The notes under the pieces are model-generated. The model ran no database searches. It was not told the DNA's origin and worked only from the letters and a program-made list of their open reading frames with translations. A program made the position numbers and the translations under genes. A stretch of DNA of 36,036 nt from Alphaproteobacteria bacterium (GTDB taxonomy: Bacteria > Pseudomonadota > Alphaproteobacteria > Bin95). The first letter of the stretch is position 1. The number at the start of each line of letters is the position of its first letter. The stretch covers positions 1 through 36,036 of the forward strand of contig JAJEIH010000020.1 of the NCBI GenBank assembly GCA_022827685.1. The letters run 5' to 3'. Shown piece after piece: positions 8,522 through 17,344 of the stretch.

Positions 8522-8565
8522 TCATGACTTGACTGACAATCATTCACAATGCGAATGAATTTCAA
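8505..8565. promoter_or_regulatory. GAATG/CATTC repeats at the start of the ATPase gene
   Basis: Several copies of CATTC and its complement GAATG cluster across the start codon and just upstream, including GAATG-atatc-CATTC and CATTC-acaatgc-GAATG. This arrangement resembles a pair of operators for autoregulation. It is AT-richer than its surroundings. No regulator was identified. Confidence 0.35.
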
Positions 8566-8677
8566 TCGTTGACGCTGCTTCCTGCCTGTCCTCGGCGGAC
8601 AAACGGTCCCGTCGCGGCCGGCGCGCGAATGGCCCATAGTCTGCGCACCGATTCCCGAGACACAGGTTTCGCGACCG

Positions 8678-9868
8678 ATGACTGAGAATGCCCCGCTCCC
8701 GCTTGCCGGCATCCGGGTGCTGGAGTTCTGCCAGACGATCATGGGGCCGAGCTGCGGCCTGGTGCTGGCCGATCTCGGCGCAGACGTCATCAAGGTCGAG
8801 CCCGCGCCCGACGGTGACAAGACGAGGCGCCTGCCGGGATTCGCCGCCGGTTTCTTCGGCGGCTTCAACCGCAACAAGCGCTCGCTGGCCGTCGATCTCA
8901 AGTCGGACCGCGGCCGGGAGGTCGTCCACCGGCTCGCCGCCTCCGTCGATGTCGTGATCGAGAACTATGCGCCCGGTACCATGGAACGGCTCGGCTGCGG
9001 CTGGGAGACGCTGAGCGGGATCAATCCGCGCCTTGTCTTCGCCTCGCTCAAGGGCTTCCTCTCTGGACCCTATGAGAACCGGCCAGCGCTCGACGAGGTG
9101 GTGCAGTTCATGGCGGGGCTCGCCTACATGACCGGCCCGCCCGGACAGCCGCTGCGGGCCGGAACCTCGATCATCGACATCATGGGCGGCAGCTATGCCG
9201 TCATCGGCATACTCTGCGCACTGAAGGAGCGCGAGGCGACCGGCAGGGGGCAGTTCGTGAAGTCGGCGCTGTTCGAATCGACCGCCTTCCTCATGTCGCA
9301 GCACATGGCCGGCATCAGCGCGACGGGGCGCGAGCCGCAGCCCATGCCGGCGCGCGCCCGGGCCTGGGCGATTTACGAGACCTTCGAGACCGGCGACGGC
9401 GAGCAGGTGTTCATCGGCATCACCAGCGACAACCACTGGCGCGCATGGTGCGAGCATTTCGGCTGGGCGGACGAGCTCGCCGACCCGCGCAACGCCACCA
9501 ATGAGAGCCGCGTGGTCGAGGGGGACCGGATCGCCGCCCGCATCGCGGAGACCGTCAGGGCGCACACGCTCTCCGGGATGACCGCCATACTGGAGAAGAT
9601 CGCCGTGCCCTTCTCGCCCGTCGCGAAGCCGGTGGACCTGTTCGACGACCCGCAACTCAACCATGAGGGGCGCCTGCTGGAGGTGCAGCTTCCGGGCGGG
9701 CCCGGCACGCGCCTGCCGCGCCTGCCCGTGGAGATCGGCGCGCATGATTTCGGCCTCCGCCGCCAGCCCCCGGCCGTCGGCGAGCATACCGGCGAAATCC
9801 TGGCCGAGGCCGGCTTCGGGGCCGAGGAAATCGATGCCCTGGCGGCCGACGGAGCGATTACGCAGTAA
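8678..9868 (+). CDS. CaiB/BaiF CoA-transferase family protein, nucleophile replaced
   Basis: A 396-aa family III CoA-transferase by fold: opening GIRVLEFCQTIMGPSCGLVLADLG-like region (11-35, CoA-binding), NRNKRSLAVDLK (64-75), and a C-terminal GEILAEAGF end. The segment that normally carries the catalytic aspartate reads GQFVKSALFE (191-200), placing Lys195 where Asp is expected. A subfamily with a similar KSALFE block exists as far as I recall, so this is likely a divergent clade and not decay. It ends overlapping the convergent creatininase gene by 11 bases. Confidence 0.93.
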   Translation: MTENAPLPLAGIRVLEFCQTIMGPSCGLVLADLGADVIKVEPAPDGDKTRRLPGFAAGFFGGFNRNKRSLAVDLKSDRGREVVHRLAASVDVVIENYAPGTMERLGCGWETLSGINPRLVFASLKGFLSGPYENRPALDEVVQFMAGLAYMTGPPGQPLRAGTSIIDIMGGSYAVIGILCALKEREATGRGQFVKSALFESTAFLMSQHMAGISATGREPQPMPARARAWAIYETFETGDGEQVFIGITSDNHWRAWCEHFGWADELADPRNATNESRVVEGDRIAARIAETVRAHTLSGMTAILEKIAVPFSPVAKPVDLFDDPQLNHEGRLLEVQLPGGPGTRLPRLPVEIGAHDFGLRRQPPAVGEHTGEILAEAGFGAEEIDALAADGAITQ

Positions 9869-10565
9869 AGGCGCGGTAGTCCTCGATCACATCCTCCACC
9901 GCTGCCTGCAGCAGCCGGGCGCCGTCCTCGGCGCGGGCGAGCGCGGCCTCGGAGCCGATGCGCCCGTCCGGGAACCGCGCCCGGTAGGCCTCCGGCTCCT
10001 TCTCGAATCCCCCGGGGGCGCGCTTCGGCGTCATGGCCACGTCCTCGCGCCGGGTTTCGGGCGCGACATGCCAGGCGAGCGCAATCTCGGACGGCGTGGC
10101 GTGCAGGCCCTCGGCCTTGCCGTAAAGCCCCTTTGCGAGCGCGCGCACACGCGGGCCGGCGAACCAGCTGTGCAGCCTGCAGCGCGGAGATTCCAAATCC
10201 TTCAGCACGCCCCGGATGAAGGGAATGTTGCCGCCATGCCCGTTCAGCACATAGACATGGCCGAAGCCGTGCCGGGCAAGCGAGGCGATGGTTTCCTTCA
10301 GGACCGCCTGGAAGGTCTCCGGCGTGAGCGTGATCGTCCCCGGAAAGGCCATGTGGTAGGGCGCAACGCCGAGCGCCAGGGTGGGCGCGGTGAGAATGCC
10401 GAGCCGCTCCGCCGCCTCCCGCCCCACCCCCTCGGGGCAGAGCGCGTCCGTGCCGAGCGGCCCGTTGGGCCCGTGCTGTTCCGTGGAGCCGACCGGCAGC
10501 AGGATGCCACCCGCCCGGCCGAGATAGGCCTCCACTTCGGGCCATGTGAGATGGTCGAGCCTCAT
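9858..10565 (-). CDS. Creatininase family amidohydrolase
   Basis: A 235-aa metal-dependent amidohydrolase of the creatininase/MftE/ArfB superfamily. The metal-binding pattern is visible: Glu29, His31 and Asp40 in STEQHGPNGPLGTD, and NGHGGN at 108-113 with His110. A later HATPSEIAL block supplies the usual distal Glu. The ATG at 10565 is preferred because MRLDHLTWPEVEAYL is the typical family start; ATGs at 10577 and further upstream are in frame without a better ribosome site. The substrate could be creatinine-like, formamide-type or a cofactor intermediate. Confidence 0.88.
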   Translation of the reverse strand: MRLDHLTWPEVEAYLGRAGGILLPVGSTEQHGPNGPLGTDALCPEGVGREAAERLGILTAPTLALGVAPYHMAFPGTITLTPETFQAVLKETIASLARHGFGHVYVLNGHGGNIPFIRGVLKDLESPRCRLHSWFAGPRVRALAKGLYGKAEGLHATPSEIALAWHVAPETRREDVAMTPKRAPGGFEKEPEAYRARFPDGRIGSEAALARAEDGARLLQAAVEDVIEDYRAFTA

Positions 10566-10719
10566 GAGGAGCAGCATATAGAGGTAAACGCGGAAATTGG
10601 GGGCGGGACGAGAAAACGCATCCCGTCCCGTGCAGAGTGCGCGCGCCAAGTCTGGAGGCGGGCTGCGGAGAGCGTTATTGTGCGGCCCTCTTATCCCTCA
10701 TCCAGGAGCTTCCAGCCCG

Positions 10720-11334
10720 ATGAAACTTCTCGGTTCCACCCGCTCGCCCTATGTCCGCCGCGTCGCGGTCTCGCTCAACCTGATGGGCCTCGACTGGGAA
10801 CTCGACCAGGTCGCGGTGTTCGACGACCCCGAGTCCGTCCGGCGCTACAACCCGCTGCTGCGCATCCCGACCTTGCTGCTCGACGATGGCGAGGCGCTGG
10901 TCGAGAGCTACGCCATTCTCGACGCGCTCGACGAAATGGCGGGCGGCAAACGCCTCATCCCCGTCTCGGGCAAGGCGCGCCGCGATGTGATGCACGCGAC
11001 CGCCATGGCCACCGGCGCCATGGACCGGACCATCTGGGCCGTCTATGAGCCGCGCTTCCGCCCGAAGGAGAAGGTCGAGGAAAGCTGGATCGCCCACAAT
11101 CGCGAGCGCGCGCTGGGCGGCCTGCAATATCTGGACGGGCTCGCCGCCGAAGCCGGCGACGGCTGGCTGGTCGGCGATTCGCTGAGCCAGGCCGACATCT
11201 CCGCCGTCTGCGGCTTCACCTTTGCGCGCTTCGCGCACCCGCCGATGAAGGTCGCCGAGGCGTGCCCGGCCCTGGCGGCGCTCGCCGAACGCTGCGAGGC
11301 GACGGACGCATTCAGTTCAACGTTCCCGTTCTAG
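10720..11334 (+). CDS. Glutathione S-transferase family protein
   Basis: A 204-aa protein with an N-terminal thioredoxin-like domain (MKLLGSTRSPYVRRVAVSL, 1-19; RIPTLLLDDGEALVES, about 49-64, giving the cis-Pro and ES glutathione contacts) and an all-helical C-terminal domain ending in a typical AD-I-S segment (SQADISAVCGF). AGGAG lies 11 bases before the ATG. It is the first gene of a four-gene run with 9-10-base gaps. The substrate is unknown; detoxification of an electrophile is the usual role. Confidence 0.92.
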   Translation: MKLLGSTRSPYVRRVAVSLNLMGLDWELDQVAVFDDPESVRRYNPLLRIPTLLLDDGEALVESYAILDALDEMAGGKRLIPVSGKARRDVMHATAMATGAMDRTIWAVYEPRFRPKEKVEESWIAHNRERALGGLQYLDGLAAEAGDGWLVGDSLSQADISAVCGFTFARFAHPPMKVAEACPALAALAERCEATDAFSSTFPF

Positions 11335-11344
11335 GCGCGCGCGC

Positions 11345-12463
11345 ATGACGGACATGGCGGACGCCGAGGCGCTCGGCCTCGACCCGCGGCCGCTCGAGCG
11401 GCTGGTCGAGACGGTGGAGGCCCATATCGCCGAGGGGCGCTATCCCGGCGCCGAGATCGCCGTCGCCCGGCATGGACGGCTGGCGCTCAACCGGCGCTTC
11501 GGGCAGGCGCGGCTCGACCCGCCGCAAGATGCGGAGGAAGGCACGCTCTGGCTGCTCTTCTCCAACACCAAGGTGATTACGGCGGCTGCGGTCTGGAAGC
11601 TCGCTGCGGACGGCCGGCTGCGCTTCACCGACCCGGTCGCCATGCATCTGCCGGGCTTCGAGGCGCATGGCAAGGGCCGGCAGAGCGTGCTCGAACTGCT
11701 GACGCACCAGGGCGGCTTTCCCAACTCCGACATGCCGCCGGAGGCCTGGGAGGACCGCGAGGCCAGGCGGCGCGCCGTCATCGGCTTCGAGGCCGAATGG
11801 ACGCCCGGAAGCCGCGTCCATTACCACGCCGGGGCCGCGCACTGGGCGGCGGCGGCGCTGATCGAGGCCGTCTCCGGGCAGGACTTCCGCGCCTTCATCC
11901 GCGACGAGATCGCGGCGCCGCTCGGGCTGGAGAACGAGGTGTTCGTCGGCCTGCCGGATTCCGAGCACGGCCGCGCGGTCGACATGCACGCGCCGGCTGA
12001 GGGCGGCGGGTTCGAGCCGCTGGCGGAGCGCAACACGCCCGAAATCCGCCGCGCCGGCATACCCGGCGGCGGCGGTTACGCGACCGCGAAGGGCATGGCG
12101 GCCTTCTACCAGATGCTCGTGCAGGGCGGGCGGCTGGAGGATGTACGGCTCTTCCCGCCGCGCCTCGTCGCCTATTGCACCCGCAACTGGACGGCCGACC
12201 GCGTGGACGAGCGCTTCGAGATGCCGATGCACCGCGGCATCGGCCCGCATGTGCGCGGCCGCACGCAGACGATCCGGGGCCTCGGCTCGCTCGGGCATGA
12301 GCGCGTGTTCGGGCATGGCGGCGTCGGGTCGTCCTATTGCTGGGCGGACCCGGCCTCGGGCGTCTCCTTCGCCTATCTCACCAACTGCCTCTACCCGGAG
12401 CCCTGGCACAGTGAACGCCTGGATGTGGTCTCGAACTTCGTCCACATGGCGATACTGGAGTAA
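11345..12463 (+). CDS. Serine hydrolase, class C beta-lactamase/DD-peptidase fold
   Basis: A 372-aa penicillin-binding-protein-like esterase or peptidase. The catalytic S-x-x-K is Ser73-Asn-Thr-Lys76. The second motif is Tyr158-His-Ala rather than the usual Tyr-x-Asn, and the third is HGG in FGHGGVGSS near residue 320. No signal peptide is evident, so it is probably a cytoplasmic esterase and not a resistance enzyme. It starts 10 bases after the GST stop and ends 10 bases before the transporter, so translation is likely coupled. Confidence 0.92.
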   Translation: MTDMADAEALGLDPRPLERLVETVEAHIAEGRYPGAEIAVARHGRLALNRRFGQARLDPPQDAEEGTLWLLFSNTKVITAAAVWKLAADGRLRFTDPVAMHLPGFEAHGKGRQSVLELLTHQGGFPNSDMPPEAWEDREARRRAVIGFEAEWTPGSRVHYHAGAAHWAAAALIEAVSGQDFRAFIRDEIAAPLGLENEVFVGLPDSEHGRAVDMHAPAEGGGFEPLAERNTPEIRRAGIPGGGGYATAKGMAAFYQMLVQGGRLEDVRLFPPRLVAYCTRNWTADRVDERFEMPMHRGIGPHVRGRTQTIRGLGSLGHERVFGHGGVGSSYCWADPASGVSFAYLTNCLYPEPWHSERLDVVSNFVHMAILE

Positions 12464-12473
12464 CCTCGGACCC

Positions 12474-13652
12474 ATGACCCGCTTCTCGACGCAGTTCCTG
12501 TTCCTGAATATCGGGCACCTGCTCGACCATCTCGCCATGCTGATCTTCGCCACCGTGGCGGCGCTCTTCCTGGCCGAGGCCTGGAACCTGACCTATGACG
12601 ACCTGATCCCCTACGGGACGGCCGGCCTCGTCGCGTTCGGGGCCTTCGCGCTCCTGGCCGGGTGGCTCGGCGACAAGTGGAGCCGCGAGGGGATGATGAG
12701 CGTCTTCTTCCTCGGCATCGGGGCCAGCACCTTCGCCACCGGATTCGCCGACACGCCGCTCCAGATCGGCGCGGGACTGCTGGCCATCGGCGTGTTCGCC
12801 GCGATCTACCACCCCGTCGGCCTCGCCATGGTGGTCGAGGGGCGCGGGCGCACCGGAATCCCCATCGCGGTCAACGGCATATACGGAAATATGGGCGTGG
12901 CTCTGGCCGCGCTGGTGACCGGCATCCTGATCGACCTTGTCGGCTGGCGGGCCGCCTTCTTCGTCCCCGGCGCCGTCTCCATCGCCGTCGGCCTCGCCTG
13001 GATGCTGTTCCTGCGCGGCGGCCCCGTCGAGACGCCCGCCTCCGTCGCGGAGGCGAAGCCGGCGGTCCAGGGCGAAGGCGACCCGACCCGCGCCGTGCTG
13101 ATCCATGTCTTCGCGATCATCTTCTTCACCACGGCGCTCGGCGGCCTGGTCTTCCAGAGCACGACCTTCGCGCTCCCCGAGGTGTTCGACGAACGCCTGT
13201 CCGATTTCGCCGGGTCGGCGACGGAGGTGGGCGGCTACGCCTTCGTCACCTTCACCGCCGCCGCCTTCGCGCAGCTTCTCGTCGGCTGGCTCGTGGACAA
13301 CTACTCGATCCGCTGGGTGTTCGTCGGCGTCGCGGCATGCCAGGCGCTGCTGTTCACCGCCATGATCCATGCCGACGGGCTCCTCGCCTTCTTCATCGCC
13401 GTCGGCTTCATGCTGGCGGTGTTCGGCCAGATCCCGATCAACGATGTGCTGATCGGGCGCATGACGAAGAGCGAGTGGCGCGCGCGCGCCTTCGCCGCCC
13501 GCTACATCGTCACCTTCGCGGTCGCGGCGACGGCGCTCAACCTGATCGCCTGGCTGCACGAGGCCTGGGGCTTCGAAGCGCTGTTCGTGGTGCTGGCGGT
13601 CGCGGCGGCGGCGATCCTCTGCGGCGCCTTCATGCTGCCGAAGCGGGTCTGA
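12474..13652 (+). CDS. MFS transporter
   Basis: A 392-aa inner-membrane protein with about 12 hydrophobic helices. The N-terminal half includes the helix after MTRFSTQFLFLNIGHLLDHL and a cytoplasmic loop GWLGDKWSREG (about 62-72) matching the MFS loop 2-3 signature. Helix 7 begins near residue 200 after an acidic linker. The substrate is unknown; the operon suggests export or uptake of an ester- or glycan-type compound. The longer upstream open frame overlaps the hydrolase and was rejected. Confidence 0.92.
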   Translation: MTRFSTQFLFLNIGHLLDHLAMLIFATVAALFLAEAWNLTYDDLIPYGTAGLVAFGAFALLAGWLGDKWSREGMMSVFFLGIGASTFATGFADTPLQIGAGLLAIGVFAAIYHPVGLAMVVEGRGRTGIPIAVNGIYGNMGVALAALVTGILIDLVGWRAAFFVPGAVSIAVGLAWMLFLRGGPVETPASVAEAKPAVQGEGDPTRAVLIHVFAIIFFTTALGGLVFQSTTFALPEVFDERLSDFAGSATEVGGYAFVTFTAAAFAQLLVGWLVDNYSIRWVFVGVAACQALLFTAMIHADGLLAFFIAVGFMLAVFGQIPINDVLIGRMTKSEWRARAFAARYIVTFAVAATALNLIAWLHEAWGFEALFVVLAVAAAAILCGAFMLPKRV

Positions 13653-13661
13653 CGCCGCCTC

Positions 13662-14630
13662 GTGGACAAGCTGCATGTCGTCATCACCATGGATGTCGAG
13701 CCGCCGACGCCCGGCACCCATCCGACGGCGACCGGGCCCGAAAGCTGGGCGGACAGCGAGAAATTCATTCGCGGCTATGCCGATCGGGCCCGGGAGTTCG
13801 GCTTCCCCGTCTCCTTCTTCATCCATCCCGAGGTCGCCGTCGAGCAGGCCGGCCTGTTCGAGGAGCTGAAGGGCCGGGGCTGCTGCGTCGAGGGCCTGCA
13901 CCTTCATCCCTGGAAGTTCCGCGACGGCAAGTACAAGGCCCATTTCGGCGGGCTTTCGGAGCCGGACATGCGCGCCGCGCTCTCCGAGGCGGTCTCCATG
14001 TGGCAGTCCGGCATGGGACGCCGCCCGCTCTATTTCCGTCCCGGCACCTTCTCGGCGAACGACAGCATGTACCGGGTGCTCGCCGAGCTCGGCTTTCGCG
14101 GCGGGTCGTGCTCCATGCCGGGGCGGATCTGGCCGCGCATGAACGCCATCTGGACCGGGGCGGCGCCCGACCCGCACCGGGCCCATCCGGTCTTCCGCCA
14201 GCTTGTCGGCGACCTGCCCTTCGCCAACATGCCGGTCTCGGTGGATTTCTCCGGCACGCTCGTCACGGCCGGCACCAAATGGCAGGCCGTCGATCCGGAC
14301 GCGGACCCGCTGGACGCCAACACGCTGACCGGCCACTGGGACATGCGCCCCGACTGGCCAGAGGCGGACTACGGGCGGATCGCCGCCAATATCGTCAGCC
14401 AGGTCCGCCGGCGCGGCGCGACGATCCCGGTCATCAACGCCATCACGCACAACGACAACGACTACACCGACCCGGACGACCGGGTCTGCCGCAATTTCCT
14501 GCGCGCCATGCAGGCGATGACCGACGCCGCGAAGGCGGCCGGCATGGAGCCGGTCGGCAGCACCGTCGAGACCATCGTCGATCTCGTGCTCGCCGAGCCC
14601 GACCGCTCGCTGGCGTTCGTCTATACCTGA
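13662..14630 (+). CDS. Polysaccharide deacetylase-like (NodB fold) protein
   Basis: A 322-aa carbohydrate esterase family 4-like protein. It shows the first-strand MDVEPP with the metal-binding Asp (about 10), then SFFIHPEVAVEQ, GLHLHPWKF (two histidines, near 85) and FRPGTFSAND (near 125), which follow the NodB order. It starts with GTG nine bases after the transporter stop. There is no signal peptide, so it acts in the cytoplasm or is misjudged. Together with the hydrolase and MFS it suggests processing of a modified sugar, which is inference. Confidence 0.85.
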   Translation: MDKLHVVITMDVEPPTPGTHPTATGPESWADSEKFIRGYADRAREFGFPVSFFIHPEVAVEQAGLFEELKGRGCCVEGLHLHPWKFRDGKYKAHFGGLSEPDMRAALSEAVSMWQSGMGRRPLYFRPGTFSANDSMYRVLAELGFRGGSCSMPGRIWPRMNAIWTGAAPDPHRAHPVFRQLVGDLPFANMPVSVDFSGTLVTAGTKWQAVDPDADPLDANTLTGHWDMRPDWPEADYGRIAANIVSQVRRRGATIPVINAITHNDNDYTDPDDRVCRNFLRAMQAMTDAAKAAGMEPVGSTVETIVDLVLAEPDRSLAFVYT

Positions 14631-15289
14631 CGGCCTGCGCCGCCGAGAAACGCCTCGATATCCGCCGGCAACGGCGCTTCCACGGCTACCGGCTCCCGGC
14701 CCTCATGGAGCGGCAGGGATATGGCGCGGGCGTGCAGCAAGGTGCGCGGCGCCGGCGGCCCGCCATAGCGCGTATCGCCCACCACCGGGCAGCCGAGATG
14801 AGCCAGATGCGCCCGGATCTGATGCGTGCGGCCCGTCAGCGGCCGGCATTCGAGCCAGGCGGCGCCGTCCTCCCGGCGTTCGAGCACGCGGTAGCGTGTG
14901 GCTGCGGATTTGCCCTCCCCGTCCACCTGCATGGACCAGCCGCCCGCGCGGGTGCTGCGCTTGAGCAGCGGCGCCTCGATGAGTCCCGCCTCTTCCGGCG
15001 GCGCGCCCGCCGTCCAGGTCCAGTAGGTCTTTCCCACCCGGCCCGAGGCGAACAGCCTGCCGAGGCGCCTCAGCGCCTTCGGATGCCGGCCCAGCACCAG
15101 GCAGCCGCTGGTCTCCCGGTCGAGCCGGTGGGCGAGCGCCGGCGGGCGCTTCCAGCCGAAGCGCAGGCTGTCGAAGCCCTGCTCCAGATTGGGGCCGCCG
15201 CCGGGGCCGGCATGGACCGGAACCCCGGCGGGCTTGTCGATGACCAGGACGAGGCCGTCGCGGTGAAGCACGCGGCCGGCAAGGTCCAT
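14621..15289 (-). CDS. RluA-family pseudouridine synthase
   Basis: A 222-aa RNA-modifying enzyme converting uridine to pseudouridine in rRNA or tRNA. The motif HRLDRETSG starts at His54, with Asp57 as the catalytic residue. The later PLTGRTHQIRAHLAHLG block (about 150-166) is also diagnostic. It lacks an S4 domain, so it is a short RluA/RluE-like member. The gene overlaps the deacetylase tail by 10 bases on the opposite strand. The target site cannot be told from sequence. Confidence 0.93.
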   Translation of the reverse strand: MDLAGRVLHRDGLVLVIDKPAGVPVHAGPGGGPNLEQGFDSLRFGWKRPPALAHRLDRETSGCLVLGRHPKALRRLGRLFASGRVGKTYWTWTAGAPPEEAGLIEAPLLKRSTRAGGWSMQVDGEGKSAATRYRVLERREDGAAWLECRPLTGRTHQIRAHLAHLGCPVVGDTRYGGPPAPRTLLHARAISLPLHEGREPVAVEAPLPADIEAFLGGAGRQV

Positions 15290-15311
15290 GACAGGCGCGC
15301 CCCTCCGGCGG

Positions 15312-16472
15312 TCAGGCCGGCCGGCTGGACATCACCACCGTGCCCGAGGCCGCAAACATGCCGCCGACGCCGTGGCAGACGGAGAGTTCCGCGCCCTCGA
15401 CCTGGGCGGGCGAGGTGCCGCGCATCTGGCGCACGCTCTCCTGCAGCGCATACATGCCGTACATGCCGGAATGCATGTAGGAGAGGCCGCCGCCGTTCGT
15501 GTTGAGCGGCAGCGCGTTCGAGCCGGTGGCGCCGGGCGCGGTGTTGCCGTCCCACATGAAGTCGCCGGCCTCGCCGCGCCCGCAGAAGCCCAGGTCCTCC
15601 AGGCCGTAGATCGGCAGATGCGCGAAGGCGTCGTAGATCATCAGGTGGTCCACGTCCTTGTGCGTGATGCCCGCATTCTCGAAGGCGGTCCGCCCGGCGA
15701 CCCGGAAGGCGCGCGAGGAGGTGAAGTCCTCCATCTGGCTGATGAGGCTGGTCTCGACGCTCTCGCCGATGCCCTGGATATAGACGGGCTTCGTCGGGAA
15801 GCTCGACGCCCGGTCGGCCTTGGTCAGGATGAGCGCCCCGCCGCCGTCGGTGACGAGGCAGCACATCAGCAGCCGGAACGGCCAGGCGATCATGCGCGAG
15901 TTCAGCACATCGTCGATGGTGATCGGGTCGCGGAAGCTCGCGCGCGGGTGGAAGCCCGCCCATTTGCGCTGCACCACGCCCACATTGGCGACCTTCTCGA
16001 TGCCGACGCCATAGGTCTTGAGGTAGCGCAGCACCGGGATGGTGAACATGGTCGGCGGCCCGAGCGGCCCGTAGGGCATCTGGAACTGGCCTTCCTGCGT
16101 GGAGGGGCCGACGCCCTGCACGGGCCGGCCGATCTGCGAGCGGCCGCTTTCGCCGTGGGTGATGAGCACCGTGTTGCACAGCCCCGCCTCGATGGCGGCG
16201 CAGGCATGGCGCACATGGATCATGAACGAGCAGCCGCCGACGGACGTGCCGTCCACCCATTTCGGCACGATGCCGAGATAGTGGGCGAGTTCGGTCGGCA
16301 CCTCGCGCGCGGTCGCGATGCCGTCGATGTCAGCGGGGCGCAGGCCGCAATCCGCCATCGCATTGAGCGCGGCGTCGGCATGCAGCTGGAGTTGCGAGAT
16401 GTCGGGCAGCTTGCCGAGTTCGGTGGTCTCGGCGGCGCCCACTATGGCGACGGAGCCGGGCTTGTAGGTCAT
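15312..16472 (-). CDS. Thiolase family protein (SCP2-thiolase-like)
   Basis: A 386-aa non-decarboxylating thiolase-type enzyme acting on acyl-CoA. The nucleophile is Cys81 in SVGGCSF, the central GGGALILTK block is near 212, NTNGGGLSY is near 325, and the terminal catalytic CHGVGG is near 366-371. It is 13 bases downstream of the DUF35 gene, and this thiolase-DUF35 pair is a standard module in which DUF35 partners with lipid-transfer-type thiolases in side-chain or branched-chain beta-oxidation. The substrate is unknown. Confidence 0.93.
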   Translation of the reverse strand: MTYKPGSVAIVGAAETTELGKLPDISQLQLHADAALNAMADCGLRPADIDGIATAREVPTELAHYLGIVPKWVDGTSVGGCSFMIHVRHACAAIEAGLCNTVLITHGESGRSQIGRPVQGVGPSTQEGQFQMPYGPLGPPTMFTIPVLRYLKTYGVGIEKVANVGVVQRKWAGFHPRASFRDPITIDDVLNSRMIAWPFRLLMCCLVTDGGGALILTKADRASSFPTKPVYIQGIGESVETSLISQMEDFTSSRAFRVAGRTAFENAGITHKDVDHLMIYDAFAHLPIYGLEDLGFCGRGEAGDFMWDGNTAPGATGSNALPLNTNGGGLSYMHSGMYGMYALQESVRQMRGTSPAQVEGAELSVCHGVGGMFAASGTVVMSSRPA

Positions 16473-16485
16473 GTCCCGCCTCCCC

Positions 16486-16896
16486 TCAGCCGCCCGCCGG
16501 CCGCCAGAGCGGCAGCGAGATGTCGTCGTCGATCTTCTCGAAGCAGACCTCGAGCGGCATGTCGAGCTCGAGCGCCTCCGGCGTCTGCTCGCACTCCACG
16601 ATGTTGGTCATCATCCGCACGCCCTCGGGAAGCTGGACGATGGCGATGGCGTAGGGCGCCTCGAAGCCCTTGGCCGGCCGGTGGTTGATGACATAGCTGT
16701 AGAGCGTGCCCCGCCCGGACGCCTCGAATACCGAGACGTTGCGGCTGCCCGTGTACGGGCTGAACGGGCGCGGTGGGAAGTAGGCCCTGCCGGTGTCGCC
16801 GCAGCGCTGCAGCAGGAGCCTGCCTTCGCGGCAGCCGTCCCAGAAGTGCCGGGTCTCCGGCGTCGGGACGGGTATCCATTTCTGGTAGTCCGACAA
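16486..16896 (-). CDS. DUF35 OB-fold protein with degenerate zinc ribbon
   Basis: A 136-aa partner of the downstream thiolase. The N-terminal helix leads to a rubredoxin-like ribbon and then an OB fold (about 55-136) thought to bind acyl-CoA. The ribbon normally has four cysteines, but here the positions read RCGDTG and PFSPYTG, leaving only Cys32, so zinc binding is probably lost. The start is a TTG at 16896 preceded by a G-rich ribosome site (GAGGGGGGC); the next in-frame Met is far inside the fold. Confidence 0.9.
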   Translation of the reverse strand: MSDYQKWIPVPTPETRHFWDGCREGRLLLQRCGDTGRAYFPPRPFSPYTGSRNVSVFEASGRGTLYSYVINHRPAKGFEAPYAIAIVQLPEGVRMMTNIVECEQTPEALELDMPLEVCFEKIDDDISLPLWRPAGG

Positions 16897-17037
16897 GAAG
16901 AGCCCCCCTCGGGTTTCGGGATCGTTCGGGTTTCAGGGTTCGGCGGCGGATGATAGCGCCTTTGCCCGTTCGCGAAAGACGGCGGACCGGCGCCGCCGCG
17001 ACAGGCGCACCGGGCCCATGGAGCCCACTCCACCGAC

Positions 17038-17107
17038 ATGTCATGGGATGTCATGTTTTGTCATGAGGAGCGGCGGGACGCCGTGCGATATGTCATGAAA
17101 TGTCATG
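17038..17107. repeat. Helically phased ATGTCATG direct repeats
   Basis: Four exact copies of ATGTCATG start at 17038, 17048, 17090 and 17100, and one TTGTCATG starts at 17058. Spacings are 10, 10, 32 and 10 bases, close to one or three DNA turns, so all copies face one side of the helix. GCATG copies follow at 17112, 17118 and 17125. This suggests cooperative binding of a regulator upstream of the DUF35-thiolase operon. Confidence 0.65.
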
Positions 17108-17344
17108 TTCTGCATGTGCATGGCGCATGCCCCCTTGCCGGTTCGTGCATGAAGCGGTCGTTTCGGCCAGGGGCTCCCGGTATTCCATCCTGTTTCCCGG
17201 GTTCTGCATCTTCGGCATGGGTCCTTCCTTTCGATCCGTCTTCGTTCCGTTCTTCCCGCCTCCGGCTCTTCGGCGGCGGGACCCTGATTCGCGCGTATCC
17301 CGCGCGCGCCTGTGCCGGCGCGGGCGCGCGTATCGCGGCGGCGC

